NCBI GenBank assembly: GCA_022495995.1 | Contig: JAFEMH010002098.1 | Location: 62,001-126,000 of the forward strand | Direction: 5' to 3' | DNA from: Adenophora triphylla var. japonica | Lineage: Eukaryota; Streptophyta; Magnoliopsida; Asterales; Campanulaceae | Length of the DNA: 64,000 nucleotides | Shown: positions 33,354 to 46,948 of the stretch, piece after piece | Layout: each line of letters begins with the position of its first letter | How positions within the stretch are numbered: the stretch's first letter is position 1 | The notes under the pieces: generated by a model | Told to the model about the DNA's origin: nothing | Seen by the model: the letters and a program-made list of their open reading frames with translations, nothing else | Database searches by the model: none | Made by a program: the position numbers and the translations under genes

Positions 33354-35321
33354 TCACATTTTTCATCAATTCTTGACCACGGACCTCGCCCTTGATCTCA
33401 AATCTTCGATGGTTATAGTTATGACTTGGGTACTCACTTAGGCACCATCTTCTTCACGATACTTATCGGTACTATGAATACAAGGCACTATTACTCACGC
33501 CTATACTAGCAATACTAAATGCTTAATACTTTTATACTATAAACAGAATTCGTCTCAATAGACTAAAACATTTAAATCAAGTCATAGGTCAATTCACTAG
33601 ACCTTTGGTCTTTTCAATAGAGCGGCATTATTCTCATGAGTCGTTTCAACAGACTCATTGGTCGTTTCTCAACCGGACAACAATACCTGATACTCACACT
33701 TGTTGTTCCTATAGCATTCCTTGAATTAAGGCGTCTCAACAGACTTCCATTATACAATCGGTCAATTCACTAGACCATCGATCGTTTCAATAAATTGACA
33801 TCACATTCATGGGTCATTCCAATAGACCAAAATTACTTCCACAGGTGGTTTCAATAGACCCGCTATAATTCACACTTGGCCGTTTCAACAGACCGATTAC
33901 TATTCATATTGGTCGTTTCAATAGATCAGTATTTCTCGTTTCGGTTAACACGTTCAATTAACACCTAAGGAATCAAACCGAGCAATCATAAATCAAAATG
34001 TGGATTAATTTGTTTCAGTTATATGTACTTATTTCATTGATACTTATCATGAATATGGTACAACAGTACCTTTACATGCATGACTATTGTATTTAACTTC
34101 TACACTTTGTGCTAGCTTTTTAGTTGCTAGTTTTCCCTTTCGCTCGTTAGTCACTTTACTAGACTACGGTTTGGTTCACGTCTTCTCTAGACGAAAGTTT
34201 TATTCATTGGCCTTTGGTACTATACCATTAACTTAATGTTCGTTAGATGGTTCGTTAACTTTGAGATTTTTCGTCTCGGAAAACTTTAACTTTTATTACC
34301 TTACTAACCTTTTACTTGGTCAGTTACATAATTTTTCGTCTCCAAAAGACTTTACAATTTACTTTTCAACTAACGTTTTTCTTAGTTAGTTTGACTTTAT
34401 CTTACTAGTCGTTGTACTTGACTAGTTCACTTTTTATTTCCATGGTCGTCTTTCTTCGACCCATGGTTTCACAAGCCGTTCACTTGGCTAGTTTCACTTT
34501 TATCCCCATGGTCGTCTTACTTCGCCCCATGGTTTCATAGGCCGTTTCACTTGGTCTATGCTTTTTCTTGTTGTTTCTCAACAAGTTAACTTCTGACTTT
34601 TCTTTATAATGGATAGTTAATTATCATACTTGGTACGAGTAATAAAATTAACTAATACTTTTATTAATACTGACTTAGTAAAAGGACATAAATTGTCTCA
34701 AAATCTTTTCTGCTAGAAATAAAAATTCAATTTCAACTGAAACTACTAGACTAAGTCTGAATCAACTTAAATAAAATAACTCCCAGGACTTCTGATTAGC
34801 CATCCGTGCGTCCTCTCTGATCTTCCACTTGATCTCTAGATTCTACACTTCTCGTGTTCGGTTGACAGCTCTTCATATTTGGCTTGGATATCTAATTTCT
34901 CTACATATATCTGGTAGCCTGACTTCCTTAGCTCCAGCTCACACTTTTCTTGTTCATCTATCTTCTTCTCGAGGTCATACACTCGCTTTTCTTCATCCAG
35001 CAATTTCACACTTAGCTTATTCCACTCTCGGTTAGCTATTTTTAATATGTACCTCCATGTTTCTGACTTTCTAGTTACTCTTAGTCAGCTTATTCTCTAT
35101 AAACTCCACATCAGACAAAGAACTTAATTAAAATAACTCCAATACAGAATATATACATTTCTTTTAAAATAAGGCAAAAATATAATCCTCAAAGCATACA
35201 AGTAAGTTGTCCCTCCAACTTCTTTTACTTAGTTCTAAGTTGAATAGATTAACTCCCATTCCTCAAGGTCGATTTAACTATCTCCAAGTACTTAAGTCTA
35301 ATTCTCCCATAAGACCTAAAA
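33354..35321 (-). other. Non-coding leader in place of gag
   Basis: No gag motif or long frame is found in 2 kb where gag should be. From 33540 to 33930 a semi-palindromic GGTCGTTTCAATAGACC motif recurs about eleven times at 25-50 base spacing, with related CGTCT repeats to about 34570. It is either a replaced region or a highly diverged leader. Confidence 0.6.
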
Positions 35322-35338
35322 TCATTGCTTTGATACCA
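35322..35338 (-). promoter_or_regulatory. Primer binding site
   Basis: On the minus strand TTGGTATCAAAGCAATGA follows the 5' LTR after two bases. It matches the TGGTATCAGAGC site complementary to initiator tRNA-Met with one change, and proves the element's orientation. Confidence 0.8.
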
Positions 35339-36762
35339 ACTGTAACACCCCTAATTTTTCATACATAAATGAGCATTCAATGGCATTAAATATAACTTCA
35401 AAATATTAGGGTTTCCACCCCCAAAACCCTATTACATCATAAATGTCATTAAATACCATAAATACTTAATAAATGCGAAAGCGAAAATAAATACTTATTG
35501 TCTCAGCTAGTAAAACCACACTAGCCATTAATGTACTTACAACCAAATGAAATAACTAATTGTTCAATAATCCTAATTATTCTCCAAGCGTCGCCCTTCT
35601 CGCGACCAATCCAATTCCCTTCTACTTAGAACCTGGAAAGAAAAATTTAAGGGAGAAAGGGTGAGCGAACGAATGCTCAGTAAGTTCATACGATGTCTCT
35701 TCGGGTACTAAGAAGAGACGACCAGAATGAATACTTCAATAATATAATACAAGGATAGGTTAATTTAGCTTTATAATAGACTGCGGTACAATACAGTCAA
35801 GACACCATTTAAGATATTCTTCAAAGAATTATGGCACTACGATTCAAAGGAATTTATACAAATTCCGTCAATTCCAACGTACATTATAACCTCAATGCCA
35901 AAGGTACAATTAATACACCTAGCTTCATCAAGCCATTAGTGTGGATCGAAACATATATGGTACTGTCACACATATATGCTCGGGGTCTAGAATTGCCCTT
36001 GTAATCAGACAATTCCTGAGATAAGGCATGTGATCACTCATGCAATCCCTAATAAGAACAAGTCTTTTTCTGACTAGACAAGTTCTGACAATGCCTTTTC
36101 TAACTGGGCATGTCCATTCTAAGCAAGTCAGTGGTTCCACAAACATGCTAGAATGAGAAAGCATACAGAGGTACAAGTATGCATATGACAAGTTTCAAAC
36201 TTCATATATTCTGTGAACAACAACATTATCACAAAATATAGATATTTCCAATTAACGTTCAATAACGCAGATTATTCACAAATAACTATCATGCCATTTG
36301 ATAGTCCAATTATATCAAGAAGGTATAGGAGTTCCAATGGAAAATAATTCAAATACAGTAAAGGAACGTAATTCCTAACCTTGGTCTAGCTTCTTGAACA
36401 GCTCTTCCCGTGCGTATCTACAACCACGTAAGAGTAACTTAGTATCTTGCATTTGTCGCTAACTATCTCTACTTACTTAAAACTTATGCGTTATAATTTA
36501 ACTTCTTTCTTTTCTTTATTTAGTAATCTTCTAAGTTTGAAAAGTTTCTATTTTTGAAAACTTTTCATATTTGGGAATTTTCTTATTCTTGAAATTGTAA
36601 TTTCCTAATTATAGTTTGATTTTTATTTAGGATTGTTCTCTTCTTCATCCTTTTCATAAATCTTAACTTTAAGGTAAACTTTCCTCTTACTTTTAGGATT
36701 TTCACTTAAGCCCTTTTACTTTTGGTTAATTACTTAAAGGTCCTCCATCTTTTAGATATTTG

Positions 36763-37018
36763 CAAAACAGTCCCTCAACTTATGAGTATTTGCAAAACAG
36801 TCCCTCAACTTATGAATATTTGCAAAACAGTCCCTCAACTTTTAAATATTTGCAAACTAGTGCCTCAACTTTTAAATATTTGCAAACTAGTCCCTCAACT
36901 TTTAAATATTTGCAAATTAGTCCTTCAACTTTTAGATAATTACGAATTAGTCCCTTGACTTTCAATTAATTACAGAATAGTCCCTCGACTTCCAAATAAT
37001 TACAGTTTGGTCCTTCTG
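36763..37018. repeat. 30-bp tandem array in the 5' LTR
   Basis: The counterpart of 28795-29045, with nearly the same unit number and order. Confidence 0.88.
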
Positions 37019-37964
37019 CAATTTTGAACTTTTCAGTTTAGTCCTTCAGTTAAGTTCTCCCTCTAATTCCTGACTGTACAGTTAGAATTCTAATGATTTC
37101 AGCTTAAAACTATTCAATTTAACCCTTTTTTCAGTTGGAAACTTAACTGAAACCTTTTAAACTAAACCAAAAGATTAATGAATTAAACAAAACATACCTA
37201 CTTAGGCCTAGGGTTTCCAGCCGAGCCATAACAGGTTCCAATTCATGGCTTTGATTTTCTTTTCTTTTTATTTTTTTAACATTAATCCAATAATTTAATT
37301 AATTCACTCTTTAATCAAATAATTCATTAACACAGTAATTGATTCAATCTATATTCTTTCTATTCTAAATTCAAGAACAAATTAGGGTTATGAACATATT
37401 GTTATAACATTCAATTTCCCATCATTTTAATCCTCAAGTTATCAATAGATCCCAAGATTAAACATTTAAAACCCTAATAATGGTCATCCAAGAACAACCT
37501 AATTTTAAATCTTTAGAAAATCATAACTAATTCAATATTACTGTGAATTGAATGAAACAAAAACTAGGATTTAGGGTTTGACATTACCTTGATTGTGGTG
37601 AAGAAAGATTGACCAAAGATGCAGAAACTCGGCTGTTTCCCCTCCCCAAAAGCTTCAGCCACCGCCTAGATATTTAGGGTTTTAAAAATCTTTTTTTTTC
37701 TTTGGTAATTGCTGAGAGTTATGAAATATTTTTAGGAAGGTTTTTGTATTTAAATGTAGGTATTAACCTCATTGGGCCATTTTTCTACACAAGCCCAATT
37801 ACCTAGACGTGTCCATTTTATAAACCGAACCGGTCAACCGGGAGGTTGAAAACCGGTCAAAACCGGTCAACGGCGGTTAACCGTAACCGGTTATTGGCCG
37901 GTTCGGTTAAGGTTGAGATTTTTGAAAAACCGGTCAACCGCCGGTTAACCGCCGGTTTTTGACT

Positions 37965-38072
37965 TGCTCGGCCGAGTCATATGAGTTGCTCGGCCGAGCA
38001 GAACCTTCCAGTTTGTTATTAACAAACTGAAGGTTCTACTCGGCCGAGTCATATGAGGTGCTCGATCGAGAA
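37965..38072. repeat. Left subterminal CTCGGCCGAG repeats
   Basis: Four copies of GCTCGGCCGAG or a one-base variant (CTCGATCGAG), with a perfect hairpin AACCTTCCAGTTTGTT / AACAAACTGAAGGTT between them. Arrays of short palindromes near the tips are the usual binding sites of hAT transposases. Confidence 0.7.
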
Positions 38073-38425
38073 TAACGCCAGAACATGTTCCAACGGCTAC
38101 TTTTTCAAAAACTAGCCGTTATTTTTAAAAACTAGCCGTTAATTTTGTTATTGGGCAGTCAAAAATTAAAAAAAAATATTTTTTTTGCCTAATTTACTAA
38201 CTATAAATATCACCCTCCTCCTCCCATTTTATTTCCACCTTATTTCTCTCTACTCTTTCTCTTCTACTCTCAAATATTCACATATACTCTCACCCTCATT
38301 CAATTTTCGGTTAAATATTGTTCCATTTTCTGGTTTAGTTTTCTAACGAAATTAGTGCTTTTCTCCATTTTCATCCATTTTTAAGCTCGGTTTTGTTTTC
38401 AAACTTCATTTTCTCTTATACTGAA

Positions 38426-40638
38426 ATGGCTGCCAAATCAAAGAAGAAGCAATTTAGGCAAGTCCGTTGTTGATTCTTCCTCCCCCAACGATGATTTTGA
38501 TCATCAAAATCGAAATATTCAACAAAATGAGGAAGAAGAACAAGTTGAAATTGAAAGTGATAATGCTAGGAGTGGTAGGGGCAGGAGCTAGGGGAGGTGG
38601 TCGGGGTCGGGGTCCTCGGGGACAACGACAAGAAAGAGAGCCACAATCCGATACCTTCGCCATCCATTTCAAAGCAAAAGAAAAATTACCGCGAGGATGA
38701 TTATAATTTTCGAGCATGTTGCAACTATTGTAATGCGACTTACGCATGGAAAAGAGGTGGAGGGCATGGGACGCTCAACGGGCATTTGGCGGCAAAACAT
38801 CCCGAGAAACTTGGCATTTCCGCTTCGCAAACTCAATTACAATTTCAACGTAGTTCGGGTTCGGGTGCACAAGGTTCGTCTTCCCCTTCTTCCGTCCTTT
38901 TTAAATTTGACAAGTGGGTTTATAGGGATGAACTAGCCAAATTTATTTGCGTTAAAGGCCTTCCTTTTAATTTTGCGAATTGTGATTTTTATGAAAATTT
39001 TGCTCGCCTTTCTTTGAACCCCGCCGCCACGAGAGTACCACGTACGAATCTCGTACGTGATATTACTAGAGTGGTTGAAAGATATAAAAAAGATTTAATT
39101 GGTGTTTTATCAAAATTAAAAAATAAAGTTTCAATTTGTGCCGATGGTTGGAGTGATCATTGGCAAAGAAATACTTATTTGGGCGTCACTTGCCATTGGA
39201 TAGATAATTCATGGAAAATTCAAAAAATATTAATTGCTTACAAAGATTTTGAGCCACCGCATTCCGCGGAAAATATTTGTGCGAAATTGCTTGAGATTTT
39301 TCTTGAATATGGTATTTTAAATAAAATATTTACTATTTCATTTGACAACGCAAGTGCTAATACGGCTAGTTTGCCCGATTTAATTACCGTTTGTCAACCC
39401 TCACTTGGGGGTAAGTTTTTTCATATTAGATGTTTATGTCATATAATTAATTTATGTGTTAGAGATGGTTTAGATGCATTAGAAACTAATGTTAAGCCAA
39501 TTAGACGAGCTCTTCAATTTATTTCAAGAAAAAATTTTAATACAAAAAAATGGATAAATTTTTTAAGAAGTAAAAGTGTGCCGGACAAATATTTTACTTA
39601 CGATGTTCCAACTAGGTGGAATTCCACCTACAAAATGTTAATCTTTGGTTTTGCTTATAAAGATCTCCTAACGCAATTTTTTATGTCAATTGGCTATCAT
39701 GAACCTCTATTTACTTATCATTGGAATGCATGCATTAATTTATGTGAATTGTTAAAGATTTTTAATACCGCTACTTTGGCTTTTTCGGGAGTTTATTATC
39801 CAACTTTCGTTTTGGTGCTAGAGCATTGTATTGCAATTGTTACTATTTTTGACAATTTAAAAGAATGCCCTATTTTAAAACAATGCATTTTTAACATGAG
39901 ACAAAAGTGGCTTAAATATTTTGACACTATTCCGTCTCTTTTCTTGGTTGCAAAGTTATTAGATCCTCGAGTTAAATTAGATGATTTAGAGTCCATTATA
40001 ACTTATTATTATATGAAATTATATCCCGATGGTGACGGTATTTATGAACTTCCGTCAATTATTGTTAATGACACAAAAAATGATTTGATTAACCTTTTTA
40101 ATGAGTATAATGCCTTATATGGAAACACTTCTCAAAGCCAACAACATGAATATGATTCCTCTACTTCTCAACCAAGTTTTACTAGTGGGGATCCATATAG
40201 TTTTATTGCAAATTTGTATAGTAAAAAATATGGTCCTTCTCGAGGTTCATCTTCATCATCACAAACCTTCCCGTGGAGTTAGAAACCCATTTCACTACAA
40301 ACTTTGAATTAAATCAAGATCCAAATTCAAATGAATTTGATGTTTTACAATGGTGGTCAAGAAGGAAAGACATTTATCCTATACTTTCCATAGTTGCTAA
40401 AGAAGTATTAGCCTCTCCCGCTTCAACGGTGGCGGTTGAATCGGCATTTAGCGTTGGTGGAAATGTTTTGGATGAAAGACGTTCTCAACTAACAAGTGAA
40501 AACTTGGAACATCAACTTTTACTTGGCGATTGGGTTAGAGCGGAAAAAAGGCAACAAGACATGCCTTATGATGAGGATCTATTGGATCCAAGATATCAAT
40601 ACGATGTCGAGGACTCCACGGAAAGTAGTGATGAATGA
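38426..40638 (+). pseudogene. hAT transposase, recently broken
   Basis: Likely start ATG 38426 (MAAKSKKKQ). The acidic N-terminus then continues one frame over (VVDSSSPNDDFDHQNRN) to TAG at 38589. The main frame 38597-40282 has a BED zinc finger (CCNYCNATYAW to GHLAAKH, about residues 43-71), the ADGWSDHWQRNTYLGVTCHW and FDNASANT blocks that hold catalytic Asp residues, and CLCHIINLCV. After a shift at about 40270, frame 40273-40638 gives the C-terminal dimerisation domain (LQWWSRRKDIYPILS, ASTVAVESAFSVGGN). All domains are present, with about three frame lesions, so loss of function is recent. Confidence 0.92.
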
Positions 40639-41204
40639 ATGATGTTTTAGATTAATTTTTATTTTAATTAGATTAGTTTAGACTTTATAGATTAGATTTA
40701 TTTTTAATTAATTGTAATAGTTAGGTTGAGGTAAAGGCTCCTAAATGTCCCCCCTTATTTATAAAAGGGTAAGGTTGGTTGTCTCCCTCTTTGTAATTTT
40801 ATTTTGATTAATAAAATTTAAGGGTACCGTCCCTTTTTTCTTTTATATACTTGTTTCTTTTAAAAAAAGTTAAGTTTTCTTTCTTTCAAAATTCATAACT
40901 TTTTTTATAAACCTTTTTTCAAAAAATGTATGTAGATAACTTAAGTTTAAAATAGTCTTATTTATCCAAAAAAAAAAAAATTGAAAAAATTAAAAGTTAA
41001 CTTTTTCAAAAACCGTTAACTTTCATTTCTTTAAAAATTCATAACTTTTTTTATAAACCTTTTTGTAAAAAATGTATGTAGTAAACTTAAGTTTAAAATA
41101 GTCTTATCTATCCAAAAAAATTGAAAAAAATAAAAGTTAACTTTTTTCAAAAACCGTTAAAAAAAATTAACTGAAAAATGATATGCTCTACGAGCAACAC
41201 CAAA

Positions 41205-41335
41205 GACTCGGCCGAGCAACCCTTAACCCCTAAACCCTAAAAGGGTTGCTCGGCCGAGCAGCACCAAAGACTCGGCCGAGCAACCCTCAAAACCCTAAAT
41301 CCTAAAAGGGTTGCTCGGCCGAGCAACACCAAAGA
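41205..41335. repeat. Right subterminal CTCGGCCGAG repeats
   Basis: Five CTCGGCCGAGCA-type palindromes alternate with AACACCAAAGA and CCCTAAACCCTAAAAGG. They mirror the left-end palindromes of the hAT. Confidence 0.7.
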
Positions 41336-41673
41336 CTCCTACTGAGCATATCCAAACCGTCAAACCGGAGGTTAACCGGATAACCGTTAAAACCGTGAAC
41401 CGCCTAAACCGTAACCGGTTGAGCCGGTTAGGCGGTTCGGTTCCGATTGGGGATTTGAAGGTTTGAAACCGCCGGTTTTCAACCGGCTAACCGCCGGTTT
41501 GTTCAACCGGCCACGTCTACAATTACCTAGCCAACTTTATTTAACCCATTCAATTTAACTTTTAATAGCCCATTTATTTAATAGTTAATTAATAATTATA
41601 ATTACATTAATTAATTTTTCCTAATAAAAAAAATTAATTTAGAGGTCCAAAATTTTTGGGTTCTTACATACTA

Positions 41674-42109
41674 TTACTGGCTAGCTAATAAACCTAAAAA
41701 ATACTAAATTATGGATGGCGGCGAGGGCGGACGATTTCCATCACTTTCCTTGTTTCGTTCATTGTTTCGTTCAAGAGAAACTAGTTTTTCACGAGAACCA
41801 ACTCTGAAAAGTGTGATTAGTGGTATAAAATAAACTATATCGGGTATAATAAGTGCGAAATATTTATGACAAGTAAAATGCGATTGATATAATAATAAAT
41901 GCATTTTTTAAGAAAGATTTATCTTATAATCACTCAAATTCATCAATTTTATCTAAAAAGACAAACAATATTTAATCTAATCATATAATTAATAACTTAA
42001 TAAATACACTTTACTTCTCATTTTACTAATTACATCATATTTATCAACTTACTTTCTCTCCAACCACCATCACATTAGGTCATCCCTCCCCATCTTCTCT
42101 GGTCAACAA
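41674..42109. other. No gene seen
   Basis: AT-rich sequence resuming the target of the chromovirus. Nothing recognisable. Confidence 0.45.
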
Positions 42110-43145
42110 CTCCGACAACCATCAACTACGGCGACCAACTCCGGTGACTTTTTTTTTACCCCGGTGACCTATCCGGAGACCAAACAACTAAAAACTTAAC
42201 TTATCAATAAGTTCTCATCTGTCAACTAAACTATTAAAAACACGATCAACTCCGGCGACCATCAACTCCAACAACCAACAACTCCGGCGACCAAACAACT
42301 AGGAACTTAACTTATCAGTAAGTTCTCAGTTGTCAACTAAACTAATAATAACACAATTAACTCCGGAGACCACCAACTCCGGCGATCACCAACTCCGGCG
42401 ACCAAACAACTGAGAACTTATTAGTATGTTCTCGGTTGTCAATAAAACTACTAAGAACACGATCAATTCCGGCGACCACCAACTCCGACGACCAAACAAC
42501 TGAGAACTTAACTTATCAATAGTTCTCAGTTGTCAATTAAACTACTAAGGACACGATTAACTCCGGCGACCAACAACTTCGGCGACCATACAACTGAGAA
42601 CTTAACTTATTAGTAAGTTCTCAGTTGTCTCCACTAAGAACACCATCAACTCCGGTGATCAAACAACTGAGAACTTATTAGTAAGTTCTCGTTGTCAACT
42701 AAACTACGAAAAACACGATCAACTTCGGAGACCACCAACTCCGGTGATCAAACAACTAGTAACTTATTAATGAGTTCTCAGTTGTCAACTAAACTGCTAT
42801 GAACACGATCAACTCCGGAGACCAAACAATTGAGAACTTATCAGTATGTTCTCAGTTGTCAACTAAACTACTAATAACACGATCAACTCCGGTGACCAAA
42901 GAACTGAGAACCTATCGCAAGTTCTCGCTGTCAACTAAACTACTAAAAACACGATCAACTTCGGCACAATTCCGGCAACCAAACAACAGATAACTTATCA
43001 ATAAGTTCTCAGTTGTCAACTATACTACTAAGAACACGATCAACTCCGGCGACCAAACAATTGAGAACTTATCGGCAAGTTCTCGCTGTCAACTACACTA
43101 CTAATAACACGATCAACTCCGGCGATCAAACAACTAAGGACTTTT
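42110..43145. repeat. Tandem array of hairpin units
   Basis: About eleven units, each with ACTCCGGCGACCA, ACAACTGAGAACTTAT, TAAGTTCTCAGTTGTC and AACTAAACTACTAA. In each unit the two middle blocks form a stem of about 15 bp. Unit length falls from about 120 bp at the left to 75-85 bp at the right, by loss of CTCCGGCGACC copies. Encoded frames are by-products. Confidence 0.85.
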
Positions 43146-43263
43146 TAATTTTTTTGTTATATATTGAAATACTTATCAACAACGAAAATAGTACTATCTC
43201 CATCCCAAAATAAATATCAAAATAAATAAATAAATATTTTTATATACTTTCTTCATACATCTC

Positions 43264-44774
<1,511 letters not shown>

Positions 44775-44807
44775 TGACTGGACGTTTGCTATAAAAAGAA
44801 AGAAAGG

Positions 44808-45290
44808 ATGGCGACATTGAATCACTACCTTCTAACACAACCTATTGCCTAACTAACCTCGCCCTTGGCTACACCATTGCCATCGATCGCTCTCAGTTTC
44901 CTCGCCCTCCTCTCCTCTATCCTTCTCGCCTCATACATCCGCTGCCGCCACCGCAACTACAACAACAATCATAACTCCGGTACCTCTCTCTCCGACAACA
45001 CATCTCACTCCGATAACAGCATAATTCTCCCACGAATCATCTTCGTTGCCAAGGACGACGACGATGTCGACATTGAGTCCGCCGTCGTTGGACTGGAATA
45101 GAACGTCATCAATTCATACCCGAAGTTTCCGTTTATTAATGTTGAAGGCGGCGCCAGAGGAGGACTGGAGAGTGATTCGCTTTATCCGATTTGTTTATGT
45201 GAGTATAAGGATGCGGAGATGTTAGAGAGGGAGAGAGTGCGTGTGAGATTATGTGTTTTGTGCGTGATTCGTGGCAGGGGTAGGGAGTTC
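44808..45290 (+). pseudogene. RING-H2 finger (ATL-type E3 ligase) pseudogene
   Basis: ATL proteins are membrane-anchored E3 ubiquitin ligases. From ATG 44808 the frame reads MATLNHYLLTQPIA, hits TAA (44850-44852), continues through a hydrophobic segment (ALSFLALLSSILLASYI) and basic RCRHRN, and meets TAG (45100-45102) in GLE-stop-NVINSYPKFPF, the ATL GLD motif region. It then reaches LYPICLCEYKDAEML, the start of the RING. After that the sequence turns into GT- and GA-rich repeats, and the remaining Cys/His ligands are missing. Two stops and a lost RING make it non-functional. Confidence 0.85.
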
Positions 45291-45299
45291 CCCGAAAGT

Positions 45300-46090
45300 G
45301 GGGAGGGGTGGCTGGAGGGAGAGAGTGTGTGAGAGAGTGTGTGTGTGGGTTGTGTGCGTGAGAGGGTGAGAATGGGGTGTATTTATCTCATTTAAAATGG
45401 TTTTAAAATGGTGAGAAATTATATGGCATGATAAATATTTCGTAATAATAGCAAGTAAAATAGATAATATGATAAATGTTTTGTAATAATAGCATGTAAA
45501 ATAGATAATATGTTGTTAGAACTTAGATTCGATTTTACCTAAACAATATGAGGTAATTTTCTCTATTTTTTAATTGATACATATCAATAACACCCCATAT
45601 GGGTAAGTATGTTCTACACAATTTGTGCTTTTAATAATAGTAATTATTCTTTCAATTTTAATATTGGTATTTAATAGCCAAAGAGTAAGCGTATCTTAAT
45701 TATTTAAGGATATTGGTGCTTTACAACATTACAACAACAACAAAACCTAAATTCAAAATAATTTAGATTAGCTTAAATTCAAAATAATTTAGATTAACTA
45801 ACATAAATCATAAATTAACCTATAAAATCGACAAAAAAAAAATCCATATATCATATAATTTCCCCATATGAATATATTTTGACTATTGACCCATTAAAGG
45901 AGGTCGAATAAAGGAAAATAATCATGAACACATTCCACCTTTAATCATGTGTATAAACCACATATGCTCTCATTTAAATCATTTGGTTACATGACATGGC
46001 TAAATATATATTATAATGTCCCCCTATCATGTACAATTTTGTCATAGACAAATTAAATACGTACCAACCACTTAACAACAACCCCCACCA
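45300..46090. other. No gene seen
   Basis: A short GT/GA-rich stretch, then AT-rich DNA. The last part would hold the 3' UTR of the minus-strand gene at 46111. Confidence 0.45.
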
Positions 46091-46110
46091 GATGGTGGTG
46101 GTTCCACTAG

Positions 46111-46734
46111 CTAGGCATGCTTTACAAGTCTCCGGCCACTCTCCACCGCCACCCCCGGACCATGTTTTTCCATCCGCCGCCTAACTATATTTTCCGCCAC
46201 ATCATTACTAGACCCACATCCCACTCCGCTTCTTAGTAGCCAAAACCCTTTCTTTTTCTTCTTTTTTGTACCCTTGATTTTGCTTAATTCACTTTCTGAC
46301 AACGAAAAACTTTTCCGCCCACCACGCTCATCGATATTTCCAGCATTACTCGACTCGATATAGTAATCAAGCTCTTTCGATATTCTTTCTATCTCATATC
46401 TATCAAAAAGCGAATTATCGGTATGGCTTGGACTTAACAATGACCTAATTGACCCTGATAACCCTATCTCCTCCTCCTCCTCCTCCTCCTCTTTGACCTC
46501 CTCCACTTGTGCTCTTCTCATAGCCTCTAGCTTATACCGAGATGGTTTCGGAACACGAGAAATCCTTGCAACATCATACTCTCGCATCGACTTGCCCTCG
46601 AACCCTGACCCACGTTGATACCAAGCCCATGCAGCGGCTTTCACAAGGGCTAAATCGTCAATATTACTAGCCCTACGCTTCCTTCTATCCATGATTTGTT
46701 TGAAGGGGGAAGAATACATGGTTTTGGAGTGCAT
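46111..46734 (-). CDS. Conserved plant protein, function unknown
   Basis: A single-exon frame of 207 residues. The core LALVKAAAWAWYQRGSGFEGK (about residues 28-48), followed by a basic SRVPKPSRYKLEAMRR stretch, is what I recall from a plant-only family of uncharacterised proteins. After it come an acidic run of Glu (about 80-89), DRYEIERISKELDYYIES, and a Lys-rich stretch (KKKKKK, about 155-162). No signal peptide or membrane segment; composition suggests a cytosolic or nuclear protein. Met1 or Met7 or Met15 (MDRRKRR) could be the start. A TATA candidate lies about 135 bp upstream. The frame is intact and appears functional. Confidence 0.78.
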   Translation of the reverse strand: MHSKTMYSSPFKQIMDRRKRRASNIDDLALVKAAAWAWYQRGSGFEGKSMREYDVARISRVPKPSRYKLEAMRRAQVEEVKEEEEEEEEIGLSGSIRSLLSPSHTDNSLFDRYEIERISKELDYYIESSNAGNIDERGGRKSFSLSESELSKIKGTKKKKKKGFWLLRSGVGCGSSNDVAENIVRRRMEKHGPGVAVESGRRLVKHA

Positions 46735-46867
46735 GTGGAAAGAAAAGAATCCACGTATTGGGAATGGAAGAAGAAGAAGAGTGTAATATTGTTTGTAGCA
46801 TTTTAATGTTCAAAATATTGGTCAATGGGGGAGGGGGGGGGGAGTATGTGATGGCCTTTGGTAGGCC

Positions 46868-46883
46868 ACAATTTTTATATATA
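46868..46883 (-). promoter_or_regulatory. TATA box of the 46111-46734 gene
   Basis: On the minus strand TTCCTATATATAAAAATT stands about 135 bases before the ATG; a leader of about 100 bases follows. A G-rich run (46829-46842) lies between. Confidence 0.55.
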
Positions 46884-46948
46884 GGAATTTACAAGAAAAA
46901 TAAATACTTCTTTCTTTAGGTTTAAAATTAAAATTTTGGTCTAAAATA

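Larger units (their letters stand above)
37804..41519 (+). mobile_element. hAT transposon with transposase remnant, 3716 bp
   Basis: It starts TAGACGTGTCCATTTT and ends AACCGGCCACGTCTA, flanked by the perfect 8-bp duplication CAATTACC (37796-37803, 41520-41527). The other LTR gives the empty site. Subterminal stretches are packed with AACCGG and GGTTAACCG repeats and CTCGGCCGAG palindromes at both ends. It carries a nearly complete transposase gene. Confidence 0.93.
27374..41668 (-). mobile_element. Ty3/gypsy chromovirus (Tekay/Del-like), gag-less, with a nested hAT
   Basis: The element is 14.3 kb with a perfect duplication TACTA at both sides (27369-27373, 41669-41673). On the minus strand the order is 5' LTR (41668-35341), primer site, 2-kb non-coding leader, protease remnant, reverse transcriptase, RNase H, integrase with a C-terminal chromodomain, purine tract, 3' LTR (29978-27374). 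The LTRs differ at only a few positions outside the hAT, so the insertion is recent, yet gag is missing and pol has stops. It was probably copied with help from a related element. A chromodomain usually directs integration to marked heterochromatin. Confidence 0.92.
35341..41668 (-). repeat. 5' LTR of the chromovirus, split by a hAT
   Basis: It has the same ends as the other LTR. The hAT transposon at 37804-41519 interrupts it; without it the LTR is about 2.6 kb. Confidence 0.9.

Noticed and set aside
41205..41260. CCCTAAACCCTAAAA as an interstitial telomere repeat
   Set aside because: Only two to three imperfect units, embedded in hAT subterminal repeats.
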